Shown here piece after piece: positions 52,754 through 63,076 of a stretch of DNA of 64,000 nucleotides; positions within the stretch are counted from its first letter, which is position 1; the number at the start of each line of letters is the position of its first letter. The translations under genes were made by a program, and so were the position numbers. Source of the stretch: Armatimonadota bacterium (lineage in GTDB: Bacteria; Armatimonadota; UBA5829); the NCBI GenBank assembly GCA_023474015.1, contig JAMCYN010000129.1:1-64000 (forward strand). The letters are read 5' to 3'. The notes below the pieces were generated by a model that was not told the origin of the DNA, made no database searches, and worked only from the letters and a program-made list of their open reading frames with translations.

Positions 52754-52858
52754 GTGAGATACGGCTTCATTCGGGACAACTCAGATGAGTTCTATGTGGA
52801 GAACGCCTGCCGTGTGCTCTCAGTTTCTGTAAGCGGCTACTACGCCTGGTGTGTGGGT
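52754..52858 (+). pseudogene. IS3-family transposase OrfB N-terminal remnant
   Basis: About 35 codons match the start of IS3-family OrfB ([13 protein letters not shown], then [14 protein letters not shown]). The frame then runs out at the junction with the comM fragment. The DDE catalytic part is missing, so it cannot transpose. It marks an old insertion at this end of the accessory segment. Confidence 0.75.
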
Positions 52859-52864
52859 CCCACC

Positions 52865-53386
52865 CTACCCCCAATATTTCCTGTCCAGGCTCCGATACTG
52901 CACCGCCTCGGCCACGTGTTCGATGCCGATGGACTCGGAGCACGAGAGGTCGGCGATGGTGCGGGAGAGCTTGAGGATGCGGTCGAAGGCGCGGGCAGAA
53001 AGGCGTAGGTGCTCGATGGCCTGCTTGAGCATGGACTCGGCGTCGGCGTTGAGCTTGCAGTAGAGCTTCATCTGGCGGGTGTTCATCTGGGCGTTGCAGA
53101 ATATCTTGGACCCCGTAAGGCGTGCGTTCTGTATCTCCCTCGCGGCCTTGACTCTGTCCCGAATTAGCGTGGACGACTCGCCCGAGGACTTGCTCATCAG
53201 CTCGTTCTGCTTCAGCCGCGGGACTTCGACGTGGATGTCGATGCGGTCCAGCAGCGGTCCGGATATCCTTTGGAGGTATTTATGGATCATGTGGGGCGTA
53301 CAAGTGCAGGGCTTGATATGGTCGTTGTAGAAGCCGCAGGGGCATCCCTGCGTTGCCTTTCTGCCATGTTCAACTTTGTGCACCAA
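52865..53386 (-). pseudogene. Truncated comM/yifB (Mg-chelatase-like ATPase), 3' fragment
   Basis: About 160 residues match the C-terminal part of the ComM/YifB family: CPCGFYNDHIKPC, RISGPLLDRIDIHVEVPRL, QMNTRQMKLYC and [16 protein letters not shown]. Full-length ComM is about 500 residues, so the ATPase front is missing and the frame loses similarity just upstream of CPCG. The fragment has an intact stop. ComM is a hexameric helicase involved in recombination during natural transformation. A second, more decayed copy lies at 62705-62938. Confidence 0.8.
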
Positions 53387-53588
53387 AACCTATACCAAAG
53401 GCCTATCCTCGAGGACCCTGGGAGATCACTTGAGAAAGAAGCGGCTCGACTTGGGACTTATGCAAAAAGAGGTCGCCAGAATGCTCGACGTCTCCATGCC
53501 ATCTATACAGTATTGGGAAAGCAATCGAGTATCGCCGCGTATTGCATCCATGCCAAAAATCATAGAGTTCCTCGGCTATACACCATAG
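53376..53588 (+). CDS. XRE-family helix-turn-helix protein
   Basis: The 70-residue protein is an XRE-type DNA-binding domain: LGDHLRKKRLDLGLMQKEVARMLDVSMPSIQYWESNRV. Family members of this kind are small and often sit at the edges of mobile or island DNA. The start is uncertain, with TTG 53376 the only candidate near the expected N-terminus and no good ribosome binding site. It overlaps the end of the comM fragment on the other strand, so part of it may be remnant. Confidence 0.65.
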   Translation: MCTKTYTKGLSSRTLGDHLRKKRLDLGLMQKEVARMLDVSMPSIQYWESNRVSPRIASMPKIIEFLGYTP

Positions 53589-53650
53589 AATCATGCTTGA
53601 TTCCCGTGCCTCAGGAGACCATTAGCAATCCTGGTCTAGGTTGGCTAGCC

Positions 53651-56600
53651 TCACCCCCCAACCAGGCTCCTGACTGCGTCCGAAGAGACCGGTCTGAGCA
53701 TCCGTACCACCACACCATCCTTCACTGTGCAACTGCTGATGGCAGTCATCTCCACAACGCCACTCCAGCTCGGAATGGGCGCATCAAACGGCCAGTATAC
53801 TCGTATCCCCTTCACGGCCTCGCTCCCGTCATCGAATGTGCAAGTGCCATCCAGGTAAAAGTAATGATCTCCGGACGAACGGATCACACCTGTCACCTTC
53901 ACCAGCAAACCGATGTTGTTCGCTCCGCCACGGGGACCGAGTCTACGGATCCAGGTTTGCGTTTCGGAGTCCTTTACAGGCCGCCAGTCGCTAACTCCTT
54001 CCTGCAGGCCCAGTGGGCCGCCACCTACGCCATCGAGATTCATCAGCCACGGCCGGGGGACTGAAGCGCTCTCTCTGACCAGCACAGTACCGACTTGAAT
54101 CACTGCCTCCGAATCGGCATTCACCTCAAGCCTCCCTTGAACTGCCACAACGTTGCCCGGCTGCACGTCTGCAGCCGCTGTTTCCACCCTGATACCGCAC
54201 GTCCGATCCGGCTTCTCAATATAGAACACGTCCGCAAACACCGCAGTGACCACTCCCGATGCTTGAACAACCGAGCCATCAATCAGAGACTTAACAAAGC
54301 TGATATCCGCCAGGGACTGCTCGGCTGCCCAGGGCGATCCGGCAAGTCCTGAATCTATAGCCTGAACGCTCCAATAATACCGGCACGGCGGGAGTCTCTT
54401 GAATGTCCACGACATCGTCTGGCACGCGTTGCCCGTACCCGGCAGTAGACGCCTGCCAGTGGCTTGATTGGCCATTCCGGTGAACAGGTCACAAGCGCCC
54501 GGCCTCGAGCCGACCCGCAGATTATATGTCAGGCCCGCCTTTGGTGTCTCGGCATCCGAAGCCGGCTTCCAGCAGAACACAGTTCCCTGCGACGTAGAGA
54601 AGCTGGTCAAGTCGGACGGAGGAACAGGTACGCTGTTCTTTCGACTCGTGTTGTTGCGGCAGATCGTGACAGATATTGCACTCCCTGATCCGGTAATTGC
54701 AAGAGCATCCATGTTGCCGTCACTGTCGAAGTCACCCCATGACCGAGGCGTTGCGCTCCCCGGCAGGGAGATGCCGGAATCACAGAAAGCGCCCCCATCG
54801 TTACGATATAGCGTCGTTGATGTCGTGGTGCTGTAGCGCGTTACCTGCAGGTCGAGATCACCATCGTTATCGTAGTCTACAAGCTGCGGATACGCGAGGG
54901 TGGAAACAGCCAACTGAGGGTCCACTTCGACAAAGCTTCCGGCGTCGTTTCGGAGTATGCGAGCCACGTAAGTCCCGCTCGTGCCCGTGTAGCGAATACC
55001 ACAGATCATCAGGTCGGAATCGCCGTCATTGTCATAATCTCCAGCGACCAGGCTGCCGATTATCGGAGCCGTGATACCCTGATCGACATGCTGCCCATTA
55101 TCATTTCTGAACAGCCTGACTCCTCTTACACTTGACACCGTACCGGAAAATGCAATATCCAGGTCGCCGTCGTCGTCATAATCCACCCATATGGTCGAAC
55201 TCGGCATCGGCGAAGATGGAAGACCACACTTTGCGAGTTTGAACTGGCCTTTGTCGTTGGCATAGATATACAGGCCAAATGAACTGCAGATCAAGATATC
55301 CAGATCGCCGTCGTTATCGTAGTCACCCCAAGCGTAGGACCCGGAGGCTGACGGTAACCCCGCGATGACTTCGGCGAAACTGCCTCCGTCATTACGATAT
55401 ATCCGAGTCGAGTAGACACTGTTGACGGAGCCGCCGCACACAAGGTCAAGGTCGCCATCGTTGTCGTGGTCACCCCAGGCAAAAGAACAATGTCGACGGC
55501 CAGGCAAGCCGGCGCCTATGTCAGTAAATATTCCGGCGTCGTTGCGGTAGATCCTGCATATCGCCTGTGTTCCGGTGTATCCGCCCAACGCCAGGTCCAG
55601 ATCACCGTCATTGTCGTAGTCTCCCCACGCCGCTGTGCTCTCTGTAAGTAATGGGAACTGCGCACCCACATTCGTGAACAAAGGTGTTGCGAGGAAGTCC
55701 TGGTTCGGCAGATCATCAGTGACATTGGAACAGTCACGGCTGGGCGGACTGAATACAAGCCCCGATTTCACGGCAGATACGGTTCCAGTCCACCCTCGAT
55801 GCACCCGGAGTTCGTAGTAACCGTTGGCGCCAGTTAGCGCGTAGTCGCTGCCATCGTCGACCTCGAGTGTCACCCCGGATACAGCCCCACCGGCGCTGTC
55901 CCTGATATATCCTGAGATTCTCCTGGTTTCGACTACCAGGGTCTGCTCAGCGGACCACGGTGAGCCTGCGAATGAGGGGTCGATGGCCTGGATGCTCCAG
56001 TAGTAGATGCCATCAGGAAGGCCCTTTATTCCCCAGGTCAGGTTTGGGCCGGAATTGCCCGATGTGGGGACCAGTCGAGTTCCGGTAACCGTATCGGCCA
56101 TTGCGCAGGAAACTTCCTGGCCGCCGGGTGTCGTCCCGACTCTGAGATTATAGGAAAGGCCAGTCGATGGGGTCTCGATGTCGGACGCTGCGGTCCACCT
56201 GAACCTGGCGGACCCTCCTATCAGAGCAGGCAGGGGATCAGGAGCAACCGGCGGCGTATCGAATCCGTCACCATCATTTCGGAACAAGGCACAGAAATTG
56301 CCGCCCAGTCCAATTCCGCCGGCAGCGAGGTCGAGATCGCCGTCACCATCGTAGTCTCCCAAAGCAATAGATCCACTCGTGAACCCAGGAAGAGTGGCCC
56401 CAATATCCGTAAATGTGCCACTATCGTTTCGGTAAATGATAAAAGGCCTGCTCGTCGCACCCTGGCCAGCAGCCACAAGGTCCAGGTCGCCATCGCCATC
56501 GCAGTCCCCCCAGGCCAAGCTGGCATACTGCACTCCTACGAGACCCGCGTTGGTCTCGACAAAACTCCCGCTGTCGTTACGATATACCAGTGCTACGCGG

Positions 56601-59600
56601 CCGCGGCCTTGATTCCAGCCGGCCAGAGCAAGATCGAGATCGCCATCGTTATCATAGTCACCCCATGCGGCGGCGCAATCATAGACCCCAGCCAGTCTGG
56701 CCCCGCTATCGACGAACTTTCCGCCGTCGTTTCGGTAGAGCGTGGTAACCGAGATGTTACTGCCCCCAGCCCCGGCTGCCAGCAGATCAAGATCACCGTC
56801 ACGGTCGTAATCGGCCCAGGATAGTGACCCTCCTGAGATAGTGGTCAGTCCCGCGTTGATGTCGACAAACGAGATGCGGTCATTGCGGTAGATTCTGGGG
56901 ACGTTGCCGCCCGATGACAATTGACCGCCTATCGCAAGATCGAGGTCACCGTCATTATCATAGTCGCCGCACGCCATAAATCCTATGCTGACGCCGACCA
57001 GCCCTGTGCTCGCTTCGGTGAATGTCCCGTTGTTGTTGATGTAGATCTTGGAGGCACGAGTTACATAGCCGCCCACAATCGCCAGGTCCAGGTCGCCGTC
57101 GTTGTCGAAGTCTCCCCAGGCCAGAGCCGCATTTTGATAACCGGGCAGGACAATGCCGCTATCGACAAGTATCCTTGCGTCATTCCTGAAGATCTTCGTG
57201 ACAGCATTTGTACCGCCGAGGCTGCCGCACAATGCGAGATCGAGATCGCCGTCCTTGTCGTAGTCTCCCCAGGCCAGAGAACAATCTTGAATCGCGGGAA
57301 GAGCCGCGCCGGCACTTACGAACCCACCTGCTCCGACATAATCCTGACCCGTGGCGTCGTCAGCGATGGGGTCGTACGACCTGCCTGCTGGGATAAAGGT
57401 GTAGCCCGGCTTGCTTGGGGCGATTGAACCACTCCACCCTATCGGCACCCAGAACTCATAGCTTCCGTCGGCGCTTGTGTAGCACCAACCTCCCGGATCG
57501 GCGTCCAGCTTGACCATGGGCAAGTCAGGCCCTCGAGCTACCTGGACGCGACCAGAGACTTTTCTTGCGTCCACAACGAGCGTCTGCTCACTCGCCCAGG
57601 GCGAGCCTGCATATGCTCCGTCTATCGTCTGGACGCTCCAACAGTATGTGCCCGCAGGCAGGTTATTGAGCCTCCAGGACAGCCGCTCTTGTGCGTTACC
57701 GAGCGAGGGCACAAGCCGCAAGCCCGTGTCTGAACTCGCTAATCCCGAGAACACATCATTGCCACCGGATGTGGTGCCGACTCTCAGGTTGTAGGAAAGT
57801 CCAGAGGATGGAGTCTGGCTGTCCGAAGCTGCATTCCATGTGAAGTTGATAGCTCCACTGTCAGCGGTCGCCATCAGACCATCGGGCGAGAGAGGAGCGG
57901 TATTCAAGACGTGATAGTTGTTGTGGTATATCGCTGCTATAAAGGTCGTATCGTATCCACTGGTAATCGAACCGGAGACTACGAGGTCCACGCGGCCATC
58001 ATTATCGAAGTCGCCCCAGTCCAGAGACGAGCCTCTGAGTTCCGGCAGACCAGCATCGATTAACACGAAGTTGCCATCGTCATTGCGATATATACTGGCA
58101 GTACCATAGTGTGAGTCCAGAGACCCCGTCAGGGCAATGTCCACATCGCCGTCATTGTCGTAGTCCGCCCACTTGGCGCAACAGCCCCAACCTACGTATA
58201 CCAGCGAAGCGTTGATATCGACGAACTGTCCGCTGTCGTTCCGATAGACTCGAGTGGTGCACTGGCTCTTGTAGCTTTCACCGTTCGAGCCGGATATCAG
58301 GAGATCGAGATCGCCGTCATTATCATAGTCTCCCCACGCCAGTGACCCACTGAGCCCCACCATGCCGGCATCGACCTTGGTCAGCACCCCGGAGTCATTG
58401 CGATAGAGCGTGGTTACATAGTCGTTCGGCGTGTTGAAGTCACTCTGGATGTGGCCGCCGAGTATGAGGTCCTGATCGCCATCGTTGTCATAGTCGCCCC
58501 AGGCAAACTTCGCGTCAACTTGGCCCAGATCTACTCCCATACTTGTCAGGCCATCCGGGCTGTTTCTGTAAAGCCCTGTTGAATACCGCCATCTATCCGT
58601 GTACCAGGCCCGCGTCACAGCCAAGTCGAGTCGCCCATCGTTATCGAAATCACCCCATGCGAATGCTCTGACTTCCGGCAGCCTGATACCGCTATCCGCA
58701 AGTGAACTACCCGTATTGCGATAGATATAGCATGCGTGTTGGCCTGACTTCTCCTGACCCGCAAGCGTCAGGTCAATATCGCCGTCGTTGTCATAGTCCA
58801 CCCAAGCAACCTGAGGATATGTGAGCGCCGGGAGGACGGTACCGGAATCCACGAACTGTCCGGCGTTGTTTCGATAAACCTTTGCCAATGTATTGTTAGT
58901 AGTAGCCGAGCCCGCCAGTGCGAGGTCCAAGTCCCCATCTCCATCGTAGTCTCCCCAAGCAAGAGAGCAACCAGCCACACCGCTGAGCACTGCACCAATA
59001 CTCGTAAACGTGCGCGACGCTGCATAGTCCTGAGCAGGCAAATCCCCGCTGACATCCGTGTAAGGCCTTTCCAAAGGGGCCATCTCGTAGCCGGGTCTGT
59101 CAGGAGTAACCGTGCCGCTCCACCCAACTGGAACCCAGAGTTCGTAGTAGCCGCTACTATCGGTCAGGTAACTGCCGCCACCGTTCGTGGCACCGATTCG
59201 GACTCCCGATAGGCCCGCCCCTGTGGAATCCACGATGCGGCCCGAAATCGACAGTTTATCAACGGTTACCTGCTGCTCAACGCCCCATGTCGACCCTGCA
59301 TACCCGGCGTCAACCGCCTGTACGCTCCAGTAGTATGTCCCCGCGGGCAGCCTGACAGTCCACGACAACCTTTTCTGAGCATTACCAAGCGCCGGAAGCT
59401 GTCTCAAGCCGGATGTCGCGTTGGACATACCTGAGAATGCATCAGCGGCTCCCGTCAGTGTCCCCACACGGATGTTATAGGAAAGCCCTGCGGCGGGCGT
59501 TGTATCATCAGATGTGGCATCCCAACTAAACGTCACCCCATCCTCCGATATGGCGAAAGCGAGGTTGCCGGGCGCCGCCGGAGCGGAGTTTGCCGAAGCG

Positions 59601-62389
59601 GCGTCGTTTCTGTATACGAGGCAGACCGGCTCCGCGCTAAAGTAGTCGGCGGGCGAAATTCGGCAGACCATCAGGTCGAGATCACCGTCGTTGTCATAAT
59701 CAGCAAAGGCTACCGGTCTTGACGCGGCTGGCAAACCCAGGCCAGCGTCCACAAACGTGCCTAAGTCGTTGCGGTAGATCCTTGTTATCAGCACCGCATC
59801 CCAGTTTGTACTGGTCGCTCCGGAAATAGCCAGGTCAATATCACCATCGTTATCGTAGTCGCCCCAGGCGAGCTTGCCATAAAGCCCGGGAAGCCCAGCC
59901 TGGATATCCACAAAAATGCCGGCGTCATTGCGATAGATTTTCATCAGGTAATCGGTACTACTTCCGGTATAGCCTATGATAGCGAGATCCAGGTCGCCGT
60001 CATTGTCGAAGTCGCCCCAAGCCACGTTCCCCGTACTGCCCGCGAACAGCGCGCCGCTGTCGACGAACATGCCCCGATCATTTCTATACAGCTTGCTGAC
60101 TGCGGTGTTCGGCACGGCGCCGTTGATCAGAAGGTCCAAGTCCCCATCATTGTCATAGTCACCCCACGCGGAGGAGCCTCCGCCCACGGGAATCAACAGG
60201 GCGCCTGCGTCATTGAAGACGCCGTCGTCGTTCCGGTATAAATTGCTGCTGTGGTACATCGACGAATTGTTGGCCCCTGTTACGATGAGATCCAAATCGC
60301 CGTCGTTGTCGTAGTCACCCCAAGCCACGGAACCGTAAGCCGGCACCAGGCTTGCTTTTATGTCGGTGAACGTGCCATTGTCATTTCGGTATATTGCAGT
60401 GAAGTATCCGGAATAACCGTTCCATCCACAGAGTGCTAGGTCCATATCTCCGTCATTATCGTAGTCTCCCCAGACCAGCAAGGCGGCAAGTGCCGGCAGA
60501 CTCGCCCCAATATCGGTGAACCGTCCACTGTCGTTTCGGAAAACCTTGCACGGCCGGTTGTCCGGACCATCACCGGAAATAGCAAGGTCCATATCTCCGT
60601 CGCCGTCATAGTCGCCCCAGGCAACTGCTCCGGACAGACGCGGCAGGCCAACGTCGAGCTTGCTGAAGCCACCGGAACCTGTGTAGTCTTGAACGTCCGT
60701 ATTCGAGCTAACGCTTGTGTATGGTATGCTCGACGGGACAAACTGATACGCAGGCTTTGTTGGGGCCACACTACCAGTCCACCCCGCAGGCACCCATAAC
60801 TCATAGTAGCCCTGGGTATCCGTCGTGCTGGATGCGGTGTTCCCGTCCGTGCTGATGACCACGTCAGGAACGCCAGCCCCGGACGTATTCTTTACATGGC
60901 CGGATATCCGCCTGTAGTCTACTGCGACCGACTGTTCCGCCGCCCACGGTGAGCCGGCGAGCGCGGCGTCTATTGCCTGCACGCTCCAATAGTAGGTGCC
61001 GCCCCGAAGGCCATTGAGCGTCCAGGACAGTCTCTTTTGGGCGTTGCCGATCGCCGGAAGCCTCCTGAAGCCCGAGGCGATGTCAGCCATTCCACTAAAG
61101 ATGTCGCACCCACTCGGTATCGTTCCAACACGCAGGTTGTATGACAGACCCAAGACTGGAGTCTCCTGGTCCGACGGTGGAGCCCATGTGAGCGTAACAG
61201 ACCGGCCGGATACTGAAGCTGATAGTGAGCCTGGCGCGGTCGGCCCGGTGTTAGCGGGCGCGCCCGAACTTCGGAGTATTTGGAAGCGGCCATATCCGGC
61301 CACCGCCAGGTCAAGGTCGCCGTCATTATCAAAGTCACCCCATGCTGCCCCATTGAAGCTATTGGATACCACCGAGGTTCCGACATCGACAAACGTACCG
61401 CCGATGTTCTGGTATATCTTGGAGCAGGGGTAAACGCCCGGAAATGCGGAGTTGGTAACACCCGCCACGAGCAGGTCGAGGTCGCCGTCGTTGTCGTAGT
61501 CGCCCCAGGAAAGGCTGCCTGTCATCCCTGTGATCTGGGTACCTGCGTCTGTCAGGACACCATTGTCGTTTCGATAGATCTTGCAGGTAGGCCCACCAGA
61601 ATTGGGATAACCGCACATGGCCAGGTCAAGATCGCCATCGTTGTCATAGTCGCCCCAAGCCGAAGACCCGCCGGACATACGCAACAAGCTCGTACTGACA
61701 TAAGTCCACGCGCCCCCGTTGTTCGCGTAGAGCCCAAAGCCCGAAGAGCCCGTCAGCATCAAGTCGAGATCACTGTCGTTGTCGTAATCACCGAACGATG
61801 CGGACGAGCCGTCAGTGGCACCGGGCACGGGAACCATTGCAAAGCTCCCGCAGTCATTCCTGAAAATATTCGCCCCGATCACAACATCGAGATCACCGTC
61901 GTTGTCGAGGTCCGCCCAGTCGACCCCGGGTCCGCCTGATTCTGGGAACCCGGTGTTCACTTCCACGAACACGCCGTTGTCATTCCGGTAGAGCTTAGTC
62001 GCGCATTTGAATGTCGGATACCCCGTGGTCTGGCCTGATATGAGAATGTCAAGGTCGTTGTCATTGTCGAAGTCGCCCCATCGCGCGCAACCTCTATATA
62101 TACCAACCATACTGGCGTTGCTGTCGCTGAAAGTGCCCCCGGTATTGCGGTAAATCCTGCTGACAGGTGCCGGATTGGTGCTTAGAGCCGCTGCAGCGTC
62201 TCCGACTATGGCCAAGTCAAGGTCGCCGTCACCGTCATAGTCTCCCCACGCCACCCCCGCATCCTGAAACGCCGGCATATTCGCGTTAGCGTCGGTGAAT
62301 GTAACCGCGGTCCCAGAAGACACGGTCGCTGCGAAAATGAGAGCAACCAAGCTGAGCACTCGAAACAATCCGCACACTAATCGGTTCAA
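53651..62389 (-). CDS. Giant secreted VCBS/FG-GAP repeat protein
   Basis: This protein of about 2912 residues has a signal peptide and five large blocks of VCBS/FG-GAP repeats, each repeat reading like AWGDYDNDGDLDLAIVG with Asp-rich calcium-binding loops. In transcription order the blocks lie at about 62300-61260, 60660-59600, 59000-57900, 57330-56240 and 55680-54640. Each is followed by a fibronectin III-like domain (SGLSYNLRVGTTPGG and YYWSVQAIDAALAGSPWAAEQ). Four of them are followed by a carboxypeptidase-regulatory-like beta-domain (SGAGVSGV...GYYELWVP). The last 200 residues look like an OB-fold-type domain. TTG 62389 is preferred because GGAGG is 6 bases before it and it leaves a good signal peptide. 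It is probably a calcium-stabilised surface or matrix protein. Confidence 0.88.
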   Translation of the reverse strand: MNRLVCGLFRVLSLVALIFAATVSSGTAVTFTDANANMPAFQDAGVAWGDYDGDGDLDLAIVGDAAAALSTNPAPVSRIYRNTGGTFSDSNASMVGIYRGCARWGDFDNDNDLDILISGQTTGYPTFKCATKLYRNDNGVFVEVNTGFPESGGPGVDWADLDNDGDLDVVIGANIFRNDCGSFAMVPVPGATDGSSASFGDYDNDSDLDLMLTGSSGFGLYANNGGAWTYVSTSLLRMSGGSSAWGDYDNDGDLDLAMCGYPNSGGPTCKIYRNDNGVLTDAGTQITGMTGSLSWGDYDNDGDLDLLVAGVTNSAFPGVYPCSKIYQNIGGTFVDVGTSVVSNSFNGAAWGDFDNDGDLDLAVAGYGRFQILRSSGAPANTGPTAPGSLSASVSGRSVTLTWAPPSDQETPVLGLSYNLRVGTIPSGCDIFSGMADIASGFRRLPAIGNAQKRLSWTLNGLRGGTYYWSVQAIDAALAGSPWAAEQSVAVDYRRISGHVKNTSGAGVPDVVISTDGNTASSTTDTQGYYELWVPAGWTGSVAPTKPAYQFVPSSIPYTSVSSNTDVQDYTGSGGFSKLDVGLPRLSGAVAWGDYDGDGDMDLAISGDGPDNRPCKVFRNDSGRFTDIGASLPALAALLVWGDYDNDGDMDLALCGWNGYSGYFTAIYRNDNGTFTDIKASLVPAYGSVAWGDYDNDGDLDLIVTGANNSSMYHSSNLYRNDDGVFNDAGALLIPVGGGSSAWGDYDNDGDLDLLINGAVPNTAVSKLYRNDRGMFVDSGALFAGSTGNVAWGDFDNDGDLDLAIIGYTGSSTDYLMKIYRNDAGIFVDIQAGLPGLYGKLAWGDYDNDGDIDLAISGATSTNWDAVLITRIYRNDLGTFVDAGLGLPAASRPVAFADYDNDGDLDLMVCRISPADYFSAEPVCLVYRNDAASANSAPAAPGNLAFAISEDGVTFSWDATSDDTTPAAGLSYNIRVGTLTGAADAFSGMSNATSGLRQLPALGNAQKRLSWTVRLPAGTYYWSVQAVDAGYAGSTWGVEQQVTVDKLSISGRIVDSTGAGLSGVRIGATNGGGSYLTDSSGYYELWVPVGWSGTVTPDRPGYEMAPLERPYTDVSGDLPAQDYAASRTFTSIGAVLSGVAGCSLAWGDYDGDGDLDLALAGSATTNNTLAKVYRNNAGQFVDSGTVLPALTYPQVAWVDYDNDGDIDLTLAGQEKSGQHACYIYRNTGSSLADSGIRLPEVRAFAWGDFDNDGRLDLAVTRAWYTDRWRYSTGLYRNSPDGLTSMGVDLGQVDAKFAWGDYDNDGDQDLILGGHIQSDFNTPNDYVTTLYRNDSGVLTKVDAGMVGLSGSLAWGDYDNDGDLDLLISGSNGESYKSQCTTRVYRNDSGQFVDINASLVYVGWGCCAKWADYDNDGDVDIALTGSLDSHYGTASIYRNDDGNFVLIDAGLPELRGSSLDWGDFDNDGRVDLVVSGSITSGYDTTFIAAIYHNNYHVLNTAPLSPDGLMATADSGAINFTWNAASDSQTPSSGLSYNLRVGTTSGGNDVFSGLASSDTGLRLVPSLGNAQERLSWRLNNLPAGTYCWSVQTIDGAYAGSPWASEQTLVVDARKVSGRVQVARGPDLPMVKLDADPGGWCYTSADGSYEFWVPIGWSGSIAPSKPGYTFIPAGRSYDPIADDATGQDYVGAGGFVSAGAALPAIQDCSLAWGDYDKDGDLDLALCGSLGGTNAVTKIFRNDARILVDSGIVLPGYQNAALAWGDFDNDGDLDLAIVGGYVTRASKIYINNNGTFTEASTGLVGVSIGFMACGDYDNDGDLDLAIGGQLSSGGNVPRIYRNDRISFVDINAGLTTISGGSLSWADYDRDGDLDLLAAGAGGSNISVTTLYRNDGGKFVDSGARLAGVYDCAAAWGDYDNDGDLDLALAGWNQGRGRVALVYRNDSGSFVETNAGLVGVQYASLAWGDCDGDGDLDLVAAGQGATSRPFIIYRNDSGTFTDIGATLPGFTSGSIALGDYDGDGDLDLAAGGIGLGGNFCALFRNDGDGFDTPPVAPDPLPALIGGSARFRWTAASDIETPSTGLSYNLRVGTTPGGQEVSCAMADTVTGTRLVPTSGNSGPNLTWGIKGLPDGIYYWSIQAIDPSFAGSPWSAEQTLVVETRRISGYIRDSAGGAVSGVTLEVDDGSDYALTGANGYYELRVHRGWTGTVSAVKSGLVFSPPSRDCSNVTDDLPNQDFLATPLFTNVGAQFPLLTESTAAWGDYDNDGDLDLALGGYTGTQAICRIYRNDAGIFTDIGAGLPGRRHCSFAWGDHDNDGDLDLVCGGSVNSVYSTRIYRNDGGSFAEVIAGLPSASGSYAWGDYDNDGDLDILICSSFGLYIYANDKGQFKLAKCGLPSSPMPSSTIWVDYDDDGDLDIAFSGTVSSVRGVRLFRNDNGQHVDQGITAPIIGSLVAGDYDNDGDSDLMICGIRYTGTSGTYVARILRNDAGSFVEVDPQLAVSTLAYPQLVDYDNDGDLDLQVTRYSTTTSTTLYRNDGGAFCDSGISLPGSATPRSWGDFDSDGNMDALAITGSGSAISVTICRNNTSRKNSVPVPPSDLTSFSTSQGTVFCWKPASDAETPKAGLTYNLRVGSRPGACDLFTGMANQATGRRLLPGTGNACQTMSWTFKRLPPCRYYWSVQAIDSGLAGSPWAAEQSLADISFVKSLIDGSVVQASGVVTAVFADVFYIEKPDRTCGIRVETAAADVQPGNVVAVQGRLEVNADSEAVIQVGTVLVRESASVPRPWLMNLDGVGGGPLGLQEGVSDWRPVKDSETQTWIRRLGPRGGANNIGLLVKVTGVIRSSGDHYFYLDGTCTFDDGSEAVKGIRVYWPFDAPIPSWSGVVEMTAISSCTVKDGVVVRMLRPVSSDAVRSLVGG

Positions 62390-62461
62390 CGGCTTCCTCC
62401 TAGAGAATTCTGTTGGGTTTGGACTGGAGCTCATCGCAGGAGCAACCGGCCAAGCATTGTG

Positions 62462-62470
62462 ATTATACCA
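62462..62470 (-). promoter_or_regulatory. Extended -10 promoter of the giant VCBS gene
   Basis: On the minus strand TGG directly precedes a perfect TATAAT (62462-62467). No good -35 box is seen, which is acceptable for an extended -10 promoter. The leader to TTG 62389 would be about 65 bases. Confidence 0.5.
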
Positions 62471-62704
62471 TGAAATATGGGCGTGGGCCAGTTCAATTTG
62501 CGTAAGGTATAGCGCACACTGCCATGTCGTGTTTTAGGCACTGGGAAATCCCGGAAACCCTTCACGCGAAACAGGCAAGAAGCCCCCTGGAGCAAGTCCT
62601 AGCCCAGAACACTCATGAGCCCGCGTTGGCGGTGTCAATGACGTCTGGTCTTGGCTGTTGCCGGAGTCCCGCTTAGACGAAGCTGCCCTGAGTCAAGATA
62701 AGCC
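62471..62704. other. Intergenic DNA between the giant gene and the second comM fragment
   Basis: No supported gene, RNA or strong hairpin seen. Possibly remnant DNA of the accessory segment. Confidence 0.4.
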
Positions 62705-62938
62705 CTATCCCCAGTATTTCCGATCCAGGCTCCTGCACTGCACCGCCTAGGCGACGTGCTCGATGCCGATGGATTCGGAGCACGCGAGGTCGGCGATGGT
62801 GGTGCGGGAGAGTTTGAGGATGCGATCGAATGCGCGGGCAGAGAGACGCAGGTGCTCGATAGCCTGCTTGAGCATGGACTCGGCGTCGGAGTTGAGCTTG
62901 CAATAGAGCTTCATCTGGCGAGTGCTCATCTGGGCAAG
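62705..62938 (-). pseudogene. Second decayed comM/yifB 3' fragment
   Basis: About 225 bases align with the end of the comM fragment at 52865. By hand I count about 22 mismatches and one 3-base insertion. An in-frame TAG at 62747-62749 precedes the family's last residues, and similarity stops abruptly after the codons for the MSTRQMKLYC region. It is in the same orientation as the first copy and about 9.6 kb away, with the giant VCBS gene between. Confidence 0.75.
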
Positions 62939-63008
62939 CCCGAAAAAGGGAATCTTGTCCGCAAAACAGAATAAAGAATGATATTGAGCGTCATGCTATT
63001 GGGAACCT

Positions 63009-63037
63009 TTGAGTCATCCTTGACTTCTGAATATTAT
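63009..63037 (+). promoter_or_regulatory. Promoter of the DUF1257-like gene
   Basis: TTGAGT, a 17-base spacer and TATTAT, followed after about 40 bases by the start codon. Confidence 0.6.
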
Positions 63038-63076
63038 TAAGCAAGTGCACACGTGGAACGCGAGGAGGTGGGAAGA

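Noticed and set aside
53651..62389. Dense short repeats in this 8.7-kb stretch as a CRISPR or satellite array
   Set aside because: The repeats are codons for D-x-DGDxDL loops in one continuous frame, with variable length and no uniform spacers.
52865..62938. comM fragments as exact target-site duplications of a recent transposon
   Set aside because: They differ at about one base in ten, one has an internal stop, and no integrase or transposase able to act is present; an older event is more likely.
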